The notes below the pieces were generated by a model. That model was not told the DNA's origin. It made no database searches and was given only the letters and a program-made list of their open reading frames with translations. From Filimonas lacunae (GTDB lineage: Bacteria; Bacteroidota; Bacteroidia; Chitinophagales; Chitinophagaceae): 64,000 nt of DNA. The position numbers and the translations under genes are program-made. Positions 1-9,085 of this stretch are shown here, in pieces; positions within the stretch are counted from its first letter, which is position 1, and each line of letters starts with the position of its first letter. The stretch spans positions 6,452,823 through 6,516,822 of the forward strand of contig NZ_AP017422.1 in NCBI RefSeq assembly GCF_002355595.1, given 5' to 3'.

Positions 1-387
1 GAAGGTGGCTTTGATAGCTGGATAAAAGCGGGCGAGCCTACCGATATGATCATTAACATTGAGCCGGACGAACTGGCAATGGATTTACCATTTGATGACA
101 GGCTGATAGTTGTAGACGTTCGCAAGGAAGTAGAATTTGCCGATGGGCATGTAAAAGATGCCGTGAATATTCCGTTGGCAAACCTTACTGATCCTGCCAG
201 CATGAGTGCCATACAGGACGACGACAATCTATACCTTCATTGCGCCAGCGGCTACAGAAGTGTTATTGCAGCTTCTATTATGAAAAAGCAAGGCATTCAC
301 AACCTGCGTAATGTGCTGGGTGGCTGGAAAGCAATTAAAGAAGAAGAAAAGATCCCTACAGAAAAAAGCGCAGCGGCATTAAACTAA
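1..387 (+). CDS. C-terminal rhodanese domain of a larger rhodanese/MBL-type protein (5' partial)
   Basis: The reading frame is open from base 1, so the gene starts outside the window. The first residues (GGFDSWIKAG) look like the end of one rhodanese domain (GGxxxW). A complete second rhodanese domain follows, with the active-site loop HCASGYRS (Cys at visible residue 81) and a closing GGW motif. Tandem rhodanese domains at the C-terminus are typical of MBL-fold persulfide dioxygenase-like proteins that handle sulfane sulfur in the cytoplasm. The MBL part is inferred and not visible. A first Met lies at base 46, but starting there would cut off clearly coding sequence. A terminator hairpin follows the stop codon. 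Confidence 0.8.
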   Translation, partial: EGGFDSWIKAGEPTDMIINIEPDELAMDLPFDDRLIVVDVRKEVEFADGHVKDAVNIPLANLTDPASMSAIQDDDNLYLHCASGYRSVIAASIMKKQGIHNLRNVLGGWKAIKEEEKIPTEKSAAALN

Positions 388-405
388 TGCTGTTATTATA
401 CATGC

Positions 406-440
406 AAAATGGGCACGTCTTTAACAGATGTGCCCATTTT
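406..440. terminator. Bidirectional terminator between the rhodanese gene and nadB
   Basis: An 11-bp perfect stem (AAAATGGGCAC at 406-416, GTGCCCATTTT at 430-440) encloses a 13-nt loop. A-rich and T-rich flanks let it work for both convergent genes. Confidence 0.8.
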
Positions 441-462
441 GTTTAACCGGTTGGTTTCCGTT

Positions 463-2076
463 TTACAATATCGTATTCTGTAAAATAGCGCTTTTGGTAA
501 GATGATCTGTATTATAATGCAGCCCTCTGCTTTCTTTTCTAAACTGGGCTCCTTTCACAATCAGGTACCCTACCGATATCAGGTTACGCAACTCACACAG
601 CTGAGGAGACACTTTGGTTGTCTGATACAGCTGTTCTGTTTCCACGTGCAATAGATCCAGTCTTTTCATGGCTCTTTCCAAACGCACATCATTTCTTACA
701 ATCCCTACATAGTCACTCATTACCTGCTGCAATTCCTTCTGGCTTTGGGTAATTAAGATCATTTCTTTAGGATCAGTTGTGCCTTTGGTATTCCAGTCAG
801 GAATAGCTGCTTCGCTTTCCAACCCCGGCAGGTCACCTGTTTCTTCCAAACGTTTAACTATATCCAGGTAAGCACGATGGCCATATACCATAGCTTCCAG
901 CAGGCTGTTGCTGGCTAAGCGGTTAGCGCCATGCAAACCCGTGCTGGCACATTCGCCGCAGGCATACAGGTGTTGGATAGAAGTACGTGCCCAATCATCT
1001 GTTTTAATACCACCGCAGCTGTAGTGAGCTGCAGGCGCCACAGGAATCATTTGCTGCATTACATCTATGCCTATTGATAAGCATTTTTCGTATATGTTGG
1101 GGAAATGATGCAGAAACTTGTCCTTATCCATATGCCTGCAATCGAGGAATACATATTCAGTACCAGTTCTCTTCATTTCACTATCTATAGCTCTTGCAAC
1201 AATATCACGAGGCGCCAGGTCTCTACGCTCATCATACCGCTCCATAAACGCTTCGCCATCCTTGTTTCTTAATATGCCACCATCACCTCTTACCGCTTCT
1301 GTTATCAGGAAAGAAGGCGACACCCCCGGCTCATATAAAGCAGTAGGATGAAACTGGATAAACTCCATGTTTTCAATACGCCCCTTAGCACGGTATACCA
1401 TTGCCACACCATCGCCTGTAGCAATGCGTGGATTGGTAGTAGTACGGTATGCCTGCCCACAGCCACCAGTGGCCAGTAAAGTAGTGCGGGATACAATTTT
1501 TTCTATCTTGTTGGTGCGAAGGTTTAATACATACACACCATAGCAGGTAATATCGGGAGTAGATTTAGTAACCAGGTAACCTAAATGGTGTTGTGTAATC
1601 AGGTCTACCACAAAGCAGTGATTAATCACTTCGATATTAGCAGTGTTTGTAGCTGTTTCCAGCAACGCCCTTTCAATTTCTTTTCCGGTAACATCTTTAT
1701 GATGCAGAATACGGTGTTCACTATGTCCACCTTCACGCCCTAACTCATAATCGCCCGCCGCATCTTTATCAAAGCGGGTTCCGTATTCAATAATTTCCCT
1801 GATACGCTCTGGGCCTTCTTTCACTACAATCTCCACTGCCCGTGGGTTGCATAAACCGTCACCAGCTATCAGCGTATCTTCAATATGCTTTTCAAAGCTA
1901 TCTTTATCTTCATCCCACACACCTGCTACTCCCCCTTGTGCATACTTCGTGTTCGTTTCGTCTGCCTGGGTTTTCGTAATCACTATAATCTTCTTATCGG
2001 GATAGCGCCGTGCTATTTTCAATGCATAAGTAAGACCCGCTATGCCCGAGCCAATTACCAGGAAATCTGTTTGCAT
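463..2076 (-). CDS. nadB: L-aspartate oxidase
   Basis: The 537-residue product oxidises L-aspartate to iminoaspartate with FAD, the first step of NAD synthesis. The dinucleotide-binding motif GSGIAG is at residues 9-14 and the FAD contact TKYAQGGVA at 43-51. FIQFHPTAL lies near 239-247, the catalytic arginine segment DLAPRDIVARAI contains R290, and H351 sits in HYSCGG. The C-terminal motif LHGANRLASNSLLEA is at 381-395. Length and motif spacing match the family and separate it from fumarate reductase/succinate dehydrogenase flavoproteins. It lies 51 bp downstream of ispG on the same strand and may be cotranscribed. Neither nadA nor nadC is in the window. Confidence 0.95.
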   Translation of the reverse strand: MQTDFLVIGSGIAGLTYALKIARRYPDKKIIVITKTQADETNTKYAQGGVAGVWDEDKDSFEKHIEDTLIAGDGLCNPRAVEIVVKEGPERIREIIEYGTRFDKDAAGDYELGREGGHSEHRILHHKDVTGKEIERALLETATNTANIEVINHCFVVDLITQHHLGYLVTKSTPDITCYGVYVLNLRTNKIEKIVSRTTLLATGGCGQAYRTTTNPRIATGDGVAMVYRAKGRIENMEFIQFHPTALYEPGVSPSFLITEAVRGDGGILRNKDGEAFMERYDERRDLAPRDIVARAIDSEMKRTGTEYVFLDCRHMDKDKFLHHFPNIYEKCLSIGIDVMQQMIPVAPAAHYSCGGIKTDDWARTSIQHLYACGECASTGLHGANRLASNSLLEAMVYGHRAYLDIVKRLEETGDLPGLESEAAIPDWNTKGTTDPKEMILITQSQKELQQVMSDYVGIVRNDVRLERAMKRLDLLHVETEQLYQTTKVSPQLCELRNLISVGYLIVKGAQFRKESRGLHYNTDHLTKSAILQNTIL

Positions 2077-2127
2077 ATTGCAAGTTACTTGTTATAAAGT
2101 AAGGGTTTATTGTTGTGCGCAGGCAGG

Positions 2128-4173
2128 TTATAACACTTCTACCCAGGCATCATTTTCTTTCAGCAGGTTAATCAACTCATCCACTGCCACCTCGCTGTCT
2201 ACATTACGCTTCACCACCTCTTTACCTTTGTATAAAGTAATTTTTCCGGGACCACTGCCTACATAACCAAAATCGGCATCGGCCATTTCGCCCGGACCAT
2301 TTACAATACAACCCATGATAGCTATTTTAACGCCTTTCAGGTGGTTGGTTACTGCACGTATTTTAGCCGTGGTTTCCTGTAAGTCAAACAAGGTACGGCC
2401 ACAGGATGGGCAGGATATGTATTCTGTTTTAGAGATACGTGTACGGGTTGCCTGTAGTATAGAGAAAGAGGTGGAGTTTAAAAAGCGATGATTGTTATCA
2501 ACAGCAATATAGTTACGTCCGCTTACTTTGGCATTCACCAGTTTGGCAGGATCGTTCATCAGCCATATACCATCCCCCATACCCTCCAGCAATAAGGCAC
2601 CGGTATCTGTAGAAAATTGTATTAATTGTTCATCAGCAGTAGCGCCATGGCTTTCCGAACATAGAATGATAGGCGTTTTTACACCTTGCTTCATCAGTTC
2701 AGTAATAGCACATCTTACATTAGGCATGGTATGCTTATGTGTAGAGAAAAAGCAAAATACTGCGGTAGGATCGTTGGCCGCTTTTTCAAAAATCTGCTTT
2801 TCAATCTTCTTATCAATAGCATGTGTGTCAACACCTATAAAGTTCAATACCGGCGATTGATTTGCTACATCCAGGTATTCTACTCCCTGAAACAGCGGGA
2901 AGTACTTTTCTGTATCCACTCCCTTTTGCCAGGTGCTGCAATCGCAAATCACTTTTAAGGTGCCTGGCAATGCAAAGTCAAGCACCTTGCCTGCTGTATA
3001 AATATAATCGGCTGCGCCATCGCTGATATTCCATTTATCACTGGGCACATCATAGGTGTATCCTATGGCTTGTAAATCGTCTGGTGCAATAGCCTGCTTT
3101 TGCATAAAGTCGGCCACCACCACCGGCACTTGTTTACCACCGATATTAGACACTTCCGTAGTTACCCTGCGGCGGTATTCAAATGGCGAGTAAGGTAAGT
3201 TGCTGATCACCTGGTCTACTTCTGCTTCATGCACCTTTTCGGTATCAGCAGCATGCTTTATAGTGCTTGCCAGTAAAGGCTTTTTCTCCCTGGCGTGGTA
3301 TCGCTTCACCAGGTCTTTACACACCGGGATTTCAAACTCCGGATCTTCTGTTAAACTTACACGAATAGTATCGCCAATGCCATCTTCCAGCAAAGTGCCT
3401 ATACCTATAGCCGATTTAATACGGCCATCTTCCCCATCACCTGCTTCTGTAACCCCCAGGTGCAGTGGATATAATTCACTAAACTCGTTCTGCATCTGTT
3501 GTACCAGCAAACGGTAAGCCTGCACCATTACCTGCGGGTTACTGCTTTTCATACTCAGCACAATGTTATGATATTGCTCATCGCGGGCTATACGCAAAAA
3601 TTCCATAGCGCTTTCTACCATACCCATCGGCGTATCGCCATAACGGCTCATAATACGGTCGCTTAAACTACCGTGGTTAGTGCCAATGCGCATAGCAGTA
3701 CCATATTCCTTACATATTTTCAATAAGGGGGTAAAGCGCTCGCGGATGCGTTCAATCTCTTCATCGTATTCCGCATCGGTATAATCAATCAGTTCAAATT
3801 TTTTCTTGTCAACGTAATTGCCTGGGTTAATGCGCACCTTTTCTATAATACGTGCCGCCACTTCCGCCGCATTGGGCGTAAAGTGAATGTCTGCTACTAT
3901 AGGTGTAAAATAGCCGCGCTTATTTAACTCGTTCTTTATATTCAGCAGGTTCTCCGCTTCTTTTTTGCTGGGAGCAGTTATTCTTACCAGTTCGGCCCCT
4001 GCTTCAATACAACGTATAGTTTGCTCTACAGTGCCAATGGTGTCCATTGTGTCAGTTGTGGTCATCGTTTGCGTGCGAATGGGGTGAAGATTCCCCAGCA
4101 ACAGATCTCCCACCTTTACTTCTCGCGTCTTTAACCGGCTATAAGTAGCTAACGAATTACAATACAACTGCAT
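2128..4173 (-). CDS. ispG: (E)-4-hydroxy-3-methylbut-2-enyl-diphosphate synthase, long form
   Basis: IspG converts methylerythritol cyclodiphosphate to HMBPP in the non-mevalonate isoprenoid pathway, using a 4Fe-4S cluster. At 681 residues this is the long form, with a large insert between the TIM barrel and the Fe-S domain, as in Bacteroidota, Chlamydiae and plants. Common proteobacterial IspG has about 370 residues. The cluster ligands are visible near the C-terminus: C588 and C591 (SCPSCGR), C622 (MGCIVNGPGE) and E629. The N-terminus carries the characteristic TREVKVG and a TTDTMDT loop. It is the first gene of a probable ispG-nadB unit. Confidence 0.96.
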   Translation of the reverse strand: MQLYCNSLATYSRLKTREVKVGDLLLGNLHPIRTQTMTTTDTMDTIGTVEQTIRCIEAGAELVRITAPSKKEAENLLNIKNELNKRGYFTPIVADIHFTPNAAEVAARIIEKVRINPGNYVDKKKFELIDYTDAEYDEEIERIRERFTPLLKICKEYGTAMRIGTNHGSLSDRIMSRYGDTPMGMVESAMEFLRIARDEQYHNIVLSMKSSNPQVMVQAYRLLVQQMQNEFSELYPLHLGVTEAGDGEDGRIKSAIGIGTLLEDGIGDTIRVSLTEDPEFEIPVCKDLVKRYHAREKKPLLASTIKHAADTEKVHEAEVDQVISNLPYSPFEYRRRVTTEVSNIGGKQVPVVVADFMQKQAIAPDDLQAIGYTYDVPSDKWNISDGAADYIYTAGKVLDFALPGTLKVICDCSTWQKGVDTEKYFPLFQGVEYLDVANQSPVLNFIGVDTHAIDKKIEKQIFEKAANDPTAVFCFFSTHKHTMPNVRCAITELMKQGVKTPIILCSESHGATADEQLIQFSTDTGALLLEGMGDGIWLMNDPAKLVNAKVSGRNYIAVDNNHRFLNSTSFSILQATRTRISKTEYISCPSCGRTLFDLQETTAKIRAVTNHLKGVKIAIMGCIVNGPGEMADADFGYVGSGPGKITLYKGKEVVKRNVDSEVAVDELINLLKENDAWVEVL

Positions 4174-4288
4174 AAATATATTTCTACAACAAAAATAGGT
4201 ATTAAAAGAAGTATATCTCTCAAATAACCGTACCGGTTACTATAGCAGACAGGCGCTTTTACAAATTAATTTTCACATAACAATCCTG

Positions 4289-4318
4289 TTTGGCACTGTT
4301 ATTGATTTTATATTTATG
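4289..4318 (+). promoter_or_regulatory. Candidate promoter for the small gene at 4435
   Basis: A TTTG at 4289-4292 lies 18 bp upstream of TATTTATG (4311-4318), which is one base from the Bacteroidota -7 consensus TAnnTTTG. It would place transcription start near 4323, upstream of the hairpin at 4348. Confidence 0.35.
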
Positions 4319-4347
4319 TTTTTTAAGGGTTTAGGGTTGAAAATATT

Positions 4348-4373
4348 GCCTGGGTTTCTACCCGGGCTTTTTT
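4348..4373 (+). terminator. Intrinsic terminator-like hairpin inside the leader of the gene at 4435
   Basis: The segment GCCTGGGT, a 4-nt TTCT loop and ACCCGGGC form an 8-bp stem with one G-T pair, followed directly by six T. It lies downstream of the candidate promoter and about 60 bp before the start codon. It could act as an attenuator or end a short RNA. Confidence 0.5.
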
Positions 4374-4434
4374 ATGCTTATTACAACCATATCTGGCCTG
4401 ATTTTATGCCTTATATAAACAGAACCGCTACACT

Positions 4435-4719
4435 ATGAAAAAGGTAAAAATATTTGCCGAAGGCACTTATCAGCAATTACAGCAATCTGTAAATCATTGG
4501 CTGGGAGAAAATAAGGATATCTCTATCCTTTCTTCTAACCTGGAGGTTAAACAAAAGGATTCCTCAGAATACCTCTTTTATATATTATATGCGGGTGTAG
4601 ATGCAGATGAAAAAGGAAAGCTGCAAACTTTGGCCGTGGTAGACCAGTCTGCAGCTTCCGTTGAAACCAACAAGGTGGTAGAAGTAATTACCAACCCGGA
4701 GGTTACTATAAAAAATTGA
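4435..4719 (+). CDS. Small cytoplasmic protein of unknown function
   Basis: The 94-residue product begins MKKVKIFAEGTYQQLQQ and has no signal peptide or membrane segment. It mixes a hydrophobic core strand (EYLFYILYAG) with polar stretches, as in a small alpha/beta fold. I do not recognise a family. The gene has its own likely promoter and a terminator-like hairpin in its leader. Its stop codon directly abuts the 3' end of the convergent batC gene. Codon use resembles its neighbours, so I treat it as real, but its role is unknown. Confidence 0.7.
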   Translation: MKKVKIFAEGTYQQLQQSVNHWLGENKDISILSSNLEVKQKDSSEYLFYILYAGVDADEKGKLQTLAVVDQSAASVETNKVVEVITNPEVTIKN

Positions 4720-5370
4720 TTACCAGTCTTTCTGGTTCTGTTTGTTAGATGGCTTTTTCTGCAGTTGTTTTTGCAGTTGGTTTTCGCTGTCCCTTAATTT
4801 ACCCAGCATTTCTTCTGCCTGCTTTTCGTTCATCTTATTGTTCTGCTGTTCCTGCGAACGGGGAGATGGCGGAGGGTCGTTCTTCTGCTGCTGGTTATTG
4901 TTATGCTCGTTTTGCTCCTGCTCTTTCTGCTCATTTAAAGCCTTTTGCAGGTTTTCACGGGTTTTCTGATCTTCCGGAATCAGGCGTAACGATTGTTTAA
5001 AAGCAGTGATAGCTTCGGCCAGTTTATGGTCTTTTGCCATGGCTACTCCTTTATTATAATATATGCTTGCCTGAAAATTGGTAGTATTGGCAGTGTCATT
5101 CGTGGGAATTTTGGCTTTTGCCACTTCGTCATACAAAACAGCTGCATCGGCAGATTTTTTCTGTTTGTCCAAAGTATTCCCCAAATTGAACTTAGCCTTG
5201 TAGTTTCCGGGCTCTTTTGCCAGGGCTTTGCGATATAATAGTTCGGCTTCTTTAAACTTGCCCACCTTGTACATATCATTTCCCTTCTTAATAATTGCGT
5301 CAACAGACTGTGCATTAGCCGATTGCGCCAGAAAGGTACCCGCCACCACTATAGATATAAACAGTTTCAA
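4720..5370 (-). CDS. batC: Periplasmic TPR protein, BatC-like
   Basis: The 216-residue product starts with a signal peptide (cleavage after about residue 20, SANA/QS). Three tetratricopeptide repeats follow at about 26-59, 60-93 and 101-134, then a long Gln/Asn/Lys-rich, probably disordered tail. In Bacteroides the Bat (aerotolerance) proteins pair VWA-domain membrane proteins with TPR proteins, and this gene follows the VWA gene by 3 bp. That order is why I call it BatC. The start codon is TTG (CAA at 5368-5370 on the plus strand), because no ATG precedes the signal peptide. BatD and BatE do not follow, so the set here is incomplete. Confidence 0.75.
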   Translation of the reverse strand: MKLFISIVVAGTFLAQSANAQSVDAIIKKGNDMYKVGKFKEAELLYRKALAKEPGNYKAKFNLGNTLDKQKKSADAAVLYDEVAKAKIPTNDTANTTNFQASIYYNKGVAMAKDHKLAEAITAFKQSLRLIPEDQKTRENLQKALNEQKEQEQNEHNNNQQQKNDPPPSPRSQEQQNNKMNEKQAEEMLGKLRDSENQLQKQLQKKPSNKQNQKDW

Positions 5371-5373
5371 TGG

Positions 5374-6369
5374 TTATCGTTTTTTTACTTCAGGAATAAA
5401 TATCTCTGCTATTAATAACAATACCAGGAATATTATAAAGAACGGAAAAAGCGAAGCATATTGTCTGGCCCCTCCTTTATCTGAAAGGGATCTTTTATCC
5501 ATAGTAGACAGTACCTTGGCAATTTCAGCCGCATTGGCTTCTGCATGGTCGAGGTGAAAATACTCCCCGCCACTTTGCTGGGCAATATCTTTTAACTCCT
5601 TCTCGTTCAATCGGGTAAGCACCATTTTGCCTTGTGCATCCAATTTATATTCGGTAGCGCCTGGTTCTTTAATAGGAGATCCTTCTACAGATCCAACACC
5701 TACTGTAAACACCACTACCCCATTTTCTCTTAACTGGCGCACCATTTCGGAAGCTTTGGGATCGTGATCTTCCCCATCAGAAATAAGCACTACGGCTTTA
5801 TATTTCTTTAAACCGTTATCCATCGACTTATCACACAACTGTAAGGCATCGCCAATTACTGTTCCCTGAACCGGCACCGCATTAGGTGTGGCATTGGAAA
5901 CAAATAGTTTAGCTGCCGTTATGTCATCTGTCAGGGGCATTTGTAAATAGGCCTGCCCGGCAAATAAAATAAGGCCTACACGGTTGTTGGTAAGCTGATC
6001 CAGCAATGTTTGGGTAAATAACCTGGCTTTTTCCAGGCGGGATGGTTTCGCATCTTCACATAACATGCTTTTACTTACGTCCAGGGCCACCATTACGTCA
6101 ATACCCACTTTCTTTTCATCACTGGAGAAAAAGGGAGTACGGAAGTTTACCAGTGCCAGAATGCCCATTGTTAAGGCAACCAGCAGCAAAACAAACTTCA
6201 CAACATACTGGCGTGGAGCATATTCGCGGGTCAGTAAACTAATCAGTTTAGCATCACCCAACTTGGCCTTCACCTTCTTTTTCCAGCGAAGCACCATTAC
6301 GAATATGATTACCAGGGGAATTAGGATTGTGAGCCCCAAAAGGAACTCTATGCGTTCAAATGAAATCAT
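5374..6369 (-). CDS. batB: Membrane-anchored VWA-domain protein, BatB/BatA-like
   Basis: The product has 331 residues, with two N-terminal membrane segments (about 8-28 and 58-75), a von Willebrand factor A domain and one C-terminal membrane segment (about 308-328). The MIDAS metal site is intact: D97-x-S99-x-S101 in ALDVSKSM, T170 in VQGTVIG and D198 in ISDGEDHD. Such proteins belong to MoxR-VWA (Bat) systems, thought to act as chaperone or envelope stress modules in Bacteroidota. The moxR and DUF58 genes that normally precede it are absent. A beta-lactamase gene ends 12 bp upstream instead. BatA and BatB are hard to tell apart by eye; the downstream TPR gene favours BatB. Confidence 0.8.
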   Translation of the reverse strand: MISFERIEFLLGLTILIPLVIIFVMVLRWKKKVKAKLGDAKLISLLTREYAPRQYVVKFVLLLVALTMGILALVNFRTPFFSSDEKKVGIDVMVALDVSKSMLCEDAKPSRLEKARLFTQTLLDQLTNNRVGLILFAGQAYLQMPLTDDITAAKLFVSNATPNAVPVQGTVIGDALQLCDKSMDNGLKKYKAVVLISDGEDHDPKASEMVRQLRENGVVVFTVGVGSVEGSPIKEPGATEYKLDAQGKMVLTRLNEKELKDIAQQSGGEYFHLDHAEANAAEIAKVLSTMDKRSLSDKGGARQYASLFPFFIIFLVLLLIAEIFIPEVKKR

Positions 6370-6381
6370 ATTGCGACGAAG

Positions 6382-7230
6382 TTACTTTTTCCCTTCCAAA
6401 AAGCCCATTTGTTTCAGTATACTTTTTAGCAGGTATTCTCTTACCTGTGTCATGTTGGTATTGGCAGGCCCTTCTACGTTCATAGCAAAAAAGTAAGGAT
6501 GCCTGTTTTCTTCTACCCAACCCACTAACCAGCCAATAGCTTTACCGCTTTCGTTAAACGCCCATCCGGTTTTATAAGCCAGCGTATAATTCGCATTATT
6601 TTCCTGGATCAACAAGTCTTTTACCACTTCCTGGGTGGTCTTTTTATGGAAAGGTAACTGGCCGAAATACAATTTCTTCACCAGCCCCAATTGCTCGTCA
6701 GCAGTGACTTTCACAGAATTATCCAGCCAAAAGGTATCGAGGTTTGCAGCAGTGATAGCCGATTTTTTATACCTGCTTCCATAGCCCAGGCTATCCAGCC
6801 AGCGCTGCATAGTATCGCGGCCAATACGGCGTGCAATTTCCTGAAAATAGGGAACAGCGGAAGCCTTAAAAGCTTCTTCCATGGTAAGGTCTTTATTCCA
6901 TCCGGTAGCGGTGTCGCCATTGGGATATTTACGAACCACCTTATCCCAGGGGAGTGCCATTTTTTTATTGGAAATAGTGCCTTTTTCCAGGCCAATAAGG
7001 CTGTTGAGGATTTTAAAAGTAGAACCTGGCAAATAGGTAGAATCTTTAAAGCGAGACAGGTTATATACAAAGAACTTACCCTGGCCGTTGTCGTACAAAC
7101 CAAAGGTGCCGGTTACCTTGCTGCTGTCGAAATACTTTTCCCAACTATTCTCTATTGTTACATTATTAGGTGTACAGGAATACATTCCTACCATTACACT
7201 TAATACTGCCAGACCCAGAAATTGCTTCAT
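6382..7230 (-). CDS. Class D beta-lactamase (OXA-like) lipoprotein
   Basis: The 282-residue product has a lipoprotein signal ending at C19 (VGMYSC), which suggests a periplasmic, membrane-tethered enzyme. Class D motifs are present: S70-T-F-K73 (active-site Ser and Lys), S124-A-V126 and K220-T-G222. The motif usually written YGN reads YGS here (150-152). WLDNS near 168-172 resembles the WLxxS motif of the family. Without assay it could instead be a related penicillin-binding or sensor domain. I start at 7230 because the longer upstream reading frame is built from repeats and lacks a leader. The gene heads a unit with batB (12-bp gap). Confidence 0.82.
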   Translation of the reverse strand: MKQFLGLAVLSVMVGMYSCTPNNVTIENSWEKYFDSSKVTGTFGLYDNGQGKFFVYNLSRFKDSTYLPGSTFKILNSLIGLEKGTISNKKMALPWDKVVRKYPNGDTATGWNKDLTMEEAFKASAVPYFQEIARRIGRDTMQRWLDSLGYGSRYKKSAITAANLDTFWLDNSVKVTADEQLGLVKKLYFGQLPFHKKTTQEVVKDLLIQENNANYTLAYKTGWAFNESGKAIGWLVGWVEENRHPYFFAMNVEGPANTNMTQVREYLLKSILKQMGFLEGKK

Positions 7231-7265
7231 ACATTCAATTATGGCCGCAAAAATAACCTGCAAAA

Positions 7266-7346
7266 GCAACAGAATGTAATATTTCATGTTGCAAAAGCAA
7301 CATAAAAGCAATATAAAACGGCACAAAGGCAATATAAATGCAACAT
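7266..7346 (-). repeat. Helically phased TTGC repeats upstream of the beta-lactamase
   Basis: The plus-strand word GCAA(C/T)A(T) begins at 7266, 7297, 7308, 7329 and 7340, giving steps of 31, 11, 21 and 11 bp, all close to multiples of the DNA helical turn. Two copies extend to the 13-mer TGCAAAAGCAACA (7259-7271 and 7290-7302). The array lies 36-116 bp before the start codon, where a regulator could bind on one face of the helix. Confidence 0.45.
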
Positions 7347-7367
7347 GGCCCGCAATACGGGCCATGT
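7343..7367 (-). terminator. Hairpin after kbl
   Basis: Perfect 10-bp arms ACATGGCCCG and CGGGCCATGT enclose a 5-nt loop. It lies 30 bp past the kbl stop codon. There is no strong T tract on the minus strand, so its efficiency is uncertain. Confidence 0.55.
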
Positions 7368-7396
7368 AATTATGTAAGTAACACTGATTCTATGTA

Positions 7397-8584
7397 CTAT
7401 TTCAACACATCCAGCTCCTTACCCACTTTGGTAAAGGCAGCAATGGCCTTATCCAGGTGATGCTGCTCGTGGCCGGCACTCAGCTGTACGCGGATACGCG
7501 CCTGACCTTTAGCTACAACGGGGAAGAAGAAACCGATCACATAAATGCCTTCTTCGAGCAATTTGGCGGCAAAGTTTTGCGCCACAACTGCATCGTACAA
7601 CATAATAGGCACAATCGGATGCTCCCCTGGTTTAATATCAAAACCAGCTTCAGTCATTTTCTCACGGAAATACTTTGTGTTGAATTCCAGTTTATCGCGC
7701 AGTTCGGTAGTTTCGGTAAGCATATCCAGCACAGCAATAGAAGCGCCTACAATACTTGGAGCTACTGTGTTAGAAAACAGGTAAGGCCTGGAACGCTGAC
7801 GCAGCATTTCAATTACTTCTTTTTTACCGCTGGTAAAACCGCCGGAAGCGCCACCTAAGGCTTTGCCCAGGGTGCCGGTAATAATATCTATACGGCCCAT
7901 AACACCACGATGCTCGTGGGTGCCACGCCCTGTTTTGCCTAAAAAGCCGGAAGAATGACACTCATCAATCATTACAATAGCATCGTATTTATCTGCCAGA
8001 TCGCAGATTTTGTCCAGCTGGGCAATAGTGCCGTCCATGCTGAACGAGCCATCAGTAACAATAATACGGCTGCGTAACTGGGCTGTTTCTTTCAGCTTTT
8101 CTTCCAGGTCTTCCATATTGTTATGCTTGTAACGGTAACGTTGTGCTTTACACAAACGAACACCGTCAATAATGGAAGCGTGGTTCAGTTCATCGCTGAT
8201 GATAGCATCCTGCTCGTTAAACAGGGGTTCGAATACACCACCGTTGGCATCAAATGCAGCGGCATATAAAATAGTGTCTTCTGTGCCTAAAAACTGTGCT
8301 ATTTTTTGCTCCAGTTGCTTGTGGATATCCTGTGTTCCACAAATAAACCTTACGCTGCTCATACCGTAGCCGTGCGAGTCAATGGCTTTGTGCGCAGCTT
8401 CAATTACTTTAGGATGAGAGGATAGTCCGAGGTAGTTATTGGCGCAAAAGTTCAATACAGTTTTACCGTTTACTACTATTTCAGCACCCTGTTCGCTGGT
8501 AATGATGCGCTCTTTTTTCATCAGACCTGCGGCTTCAATTTCTGTCAGCTCCTGTTGCAACCGGTTAATAAAATTTCCGTTCAT
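7397..8584 (-). CDS. kbl: Glycine C-acetyltransferase (2-amino-3-ketobutyrate CoA ligase)
   Basis: This PLP enzyme of the alpha-oxoamine synthase family cleaves 2-amino-3-ketobutyrate with CoA to glycine and acetyl-CoA in threonine degradation. The 395-residue product has the Schiff-base lysine K241 in GTLGKALGGASGG, the cofactor-binding DECHSSG (207-213) and a KKERIITS segment near the N-terminus. The start at 8584 (MNGNFINRLQQEL) matches the usual N-terminus of Kbl; an in-frame Met 27 bp upstream adds nine residues that family members lack. Serine palmitoyltransferase and 8-amino-7-oxononanoate synthase are paralogues, but the N-terminal match favours Kbl. No threonine dehydrogenase gene is adjacent. 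Confidence 0.9.
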   Translation of the reverse strand: MNGNFINRLQQELTEIEAAGLMKKERIITSEQGAEIVVNGKTVLNFCANNYLGLSSHPKVIEAAHKAIDSHGYGMSSVRFICGTQDIHKQLEQKIAQFLGTEDTILYAAAFDANGGVFEPLFNEQDAIISDELNHASIIDGVRLCKAQRYRYKHNNMEDLEEKLKETAQLRSRIIVTDGSFSMDGTIAQLDKICDLADKYDAIVMIDECHSSGFLGKTGRGTHEHRGVMGRIDIITGTLGKALGGASGGFTSGKKEVIEMLRQRSRPYLFSNTVAPSIVGASIAVLDMLTETTELRDKLEFNTKYFREKMTEAGFDIKPGEHPIVPIMLYDAVVAQNFAAKLLEEGIYVIGFFFPVVAKGQARIRVQLSAGHEQHHLDKAIAAFTKVGKELDVLK

Positions 8585-8743
8585 AGCGTTTTTTATTTTT
8601 AAGCGTGGCAAAGGTAGGGGAAAGGGCTATTTTGTCGGATTTTCTAGTTAAGGCTTTGTAAAAAGCCGATAAAATGGAAAATAATTACGTTCTGGTAACT
8701 TTTTCGCGTTTACCTTCGTATTACCCGAAAACACTTTAAAGGT

Positions 8744-8968
8744 ATGCAATCGAAACATCTACTCTCCTCATTGTTCATCTTAGCCATATGTGCCATTGCC
8801 ATAGGCGGATCATACCATTACAGCAAGGAGCTTCACAAAAAATATCTGACCACAGGTGCCAGCGCTCAAAACAATACCACTAAATCAGCCGCAGAAGAAC
8901 AGTCCGAAAAAGTAGGACACATTTTCTGGGAGTCGGTTACGCGGTTGATTGTTTCCGCTAAAAATTAA
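8744..8968 (+). CDS. Small single-pass membrane protein of unknown function
   Basis: The 74-residue product has one hydrophobic segment (about residues 6-24, LLSSLFILAICAIAIGG) followed by a polar tail. It is either a membrane anchor or an uncleaved signal. No family is recognised. The gene stands alone between kbl (divergent) and an ECF sigma gene and ends in a clear intrinsic terminator, which supports it being a real transcript. Confidence 0.6.
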   Translation: MQSKHLLSSLFILAICAIAIGGSYHYSKELHKKYLTTGASAQNNTTKSAAEEQSEKVGHIFWESVTRLIVSAKN

Positions 8969-8977
8969 AAATTTGTT

Positions 8978-9005
8978 TCCTCCGCCGGCACGGGGGATTT
9001 TTTTT
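8978..9005 (+). terminator. Intrinsic terminator of the small membrane protein gene
   Basis: A 7-bp stem (TCCTCCG with CGGGGGA, one G-T pair) closes a 6-nt loop and is followed by eight T (8998-9005). Confidence 0.75.
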
Positions 9006-9014
9006 GCCATTTGT

Positions 9015-9043
9015 TGTAACATTTATTTTACTCACCCGTAACA
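9015..9043 (+). promoter_or_regulatory. Candidate ECF sigma autoregulatory promoter
   Basis: TGTAACATTT (from 9015) and CGTAACA (9037-9043) are separated by 16 bp, a spacing typical of ECF -35/-10 elements. They lie 43 bp upstream of the sigma gene. ECF sigma factors commonly read their own promoters. The assignment rests on spacing and position only. Confidence 0.4.
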
Positions 9044-9085
9044 CATACAGAAAAGGCACTAAAGAGAGAACAACATCCACTGTTT